NCBI RefSeq assembly: GCF_021266465.1
Contig: NZ_CP089848.1
Location: 3,596,001 to 3,660,000, forward strand
DNA: 64,000 nt
Direction: 5' to 3'
Origin: Paralcaligenes sp. KSB-10
Lineage (GTDB): Bacteria > Pseudomonadota > Gammaproteobacteria > Burkholderiales > Burkholderiaceae_B
The position numbers and the translations under genes were made by a program. Under the pieces are notes generated by a model. That model made no database searches. It saw only the letters and a list, made by a program, of their open reading frames with translations, and had not been told where the DNA came from. Of this stretch, positions 63,495 to 64,000 are shown in pieces (position 1 is the stretch's first letter; every line of letters begins with the position of its first letter).

Positions 63495-64000
63495 TCAGGC
63501 CGGCAGGTGGGCGCCCAACAGTGGCTTCAGGTAGCGCCCGGTGTGGCTGGCCGGTGTGGCGGCGATGGTTTCAGGAGTGCCTTGCGCGACGATGCGCCCG
63601 CCCCCGTCGCCGCCTTCCGGACCCATGTCGATCACCCAGTCTGCCGTTTTTATGACATCCAGATTGTGCTCGATAATGACTACGGTATTGCCGGCATCGA
63701 CCAGTTGACGCAGTACTTCCAGCAGCAGCGAAATATCCTGGAAATGCAGGCCGGTGGTGGGTTCGTCCAGGATATAAAGGGTGCGGCCGGTGCTGCGCTT
63801 GGACAGCTCGAGCGATAATTTGACGCGCTGCGCCTCACCGCCCGACAGCGTCGTGGCGCTTTGCCCCAGGCGCACGTACGACAGGCCTACATCCATGAGC
63901 GTGTTCAGCTTGCGCGCCACCGTGGGCACGGCCTCGAAATACAGCAGCGCCTGCTCGACGGTCAGGTCCAGCACTTCGCTGATGGTGCGGCCGCGGTAGC
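63495..64000 (-). CDS. uvrA: Excinuclease ABC subunit A, C-terminal part (runs off the window)
   Basis: The open frame enters from the right edge and stops at 63495, giving the last 167 or so residues of UvrA. The second ABC domain is visible: signature [15 protein letters not shown], Walker [14 protein letters not shown] and the switch EHN in [24 protein letters not shown]. UvrA recognises DNA damage with UvrB in nucleotide excision repair. It is convergent with the IclR gene. The N-terminal part lies outside the window. Confidence 0.96.
   Translation of the reverse strand, partial: YRGRTISEVLDLTVEQALLYFEAVPTVARKLNTLMDVGLSYVRLGQSATTLSGGEAQRVKLSLELSKRSTGRTLYILDEPTTGLHFQDISLLLEVLRQLVDAGNTVVIIEHNLDVIKTADWVIDMGPEGGDGGGRIVAQGTPETIAATPASHTGRYLKPLLGAHLPA

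Overview
The window is a chromosomal segment from a GC-rich betaproteobacterium, most likely of the family Alcaligenaceae (Bordetella/Achromobacter/Pusillimonas type). The reasons are the spc-alpha ribosomal block followed by rplQ-cutA-dsbD-hemB-engB-cytochrome c4-ccs1-ccsA and then lysA-lptM-cyaY-mrcA-aroK-aroB-dgt, a System II cytochrome c maturation pair, and a cysteine-free HemB. The assignment rests on gene order and protein families, not on a database match.

Layout. 49-6000 (minus): a Liv-type ABC uptake operon ending in a zinc-dependent amidohydrolase/carbamoylase. 6615-9545: a convergent pair that I read as rpfR (FI-PAS-GGDEF-EAL receptor and c-di-GMP enzyme) and rpfF (DSF fatty-acid signal synthase). 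10132-11559 (minus): an aldehyde dehydrogenase. 11969-20923: seventeen ribosomal, secretion and transcription genes from rplN to secY-infA-rpmJ to rpoA-rplQ, closed by a clear intrinsic terminator. 21093-31217: cutA, dsbD, an unusual HdeD-like membrane protein with a predicted papain-like domain, hemB, engB, cytochrome c4, ccs1 and ccsA. 31749-48668: a 17-kb Pel exopolysaccharide locus, pelABCDEFG plus a free-standing PelA-type hydrolase, a diguanylate cyclase and a GalE-type epimerase. 48717-51698 (minus): a large membrane GGDEF-EAL protein converging on the locus. 51931-59299: lysA, lptM, cyaY, mrcA, aroK, aroB and dgt. 59339-63471: an IclR regulator divergent from a GMC oxidoreductase and an MHS-family transporter. 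The right edge holds the C-terminal end of uvrA.

How the parts may fit. The most interesting content is a signalling-to-matrix set within about 45 kb: a DSF-type signal synthase and its c-di-GMP-metabolising receptor, a complete Pel machine whose PelD keeps the c-di-GMP-binding RxxD residues, a dedicated diguanylate cyclase with a feedback I-site, and a further GGDEF-EAL protein. A perfect CRP-type palindrome lies upstream of pelA. Inside the Pel locus, PelA has a degenerate hydrolase domain but an intact deacetylase triad, while a separate downstream gene carries the intact hydrolase residues. PelB has a tandem duplication of about 390 residues in its periplasmic TPR region. The epimerase has Cys at the position that opens GalE to N-acetylated sugars, so it is a plausible UDP-GalNAc supplier. 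The functional links between these genes are inferred.

I saw no tRNA, rRNA, CRISPR array, transposase or integrase gene. Four gaps exceed 300 bases (6001-6614, 9546-10131, 11560-11968, 31218-31748) and are described individually.
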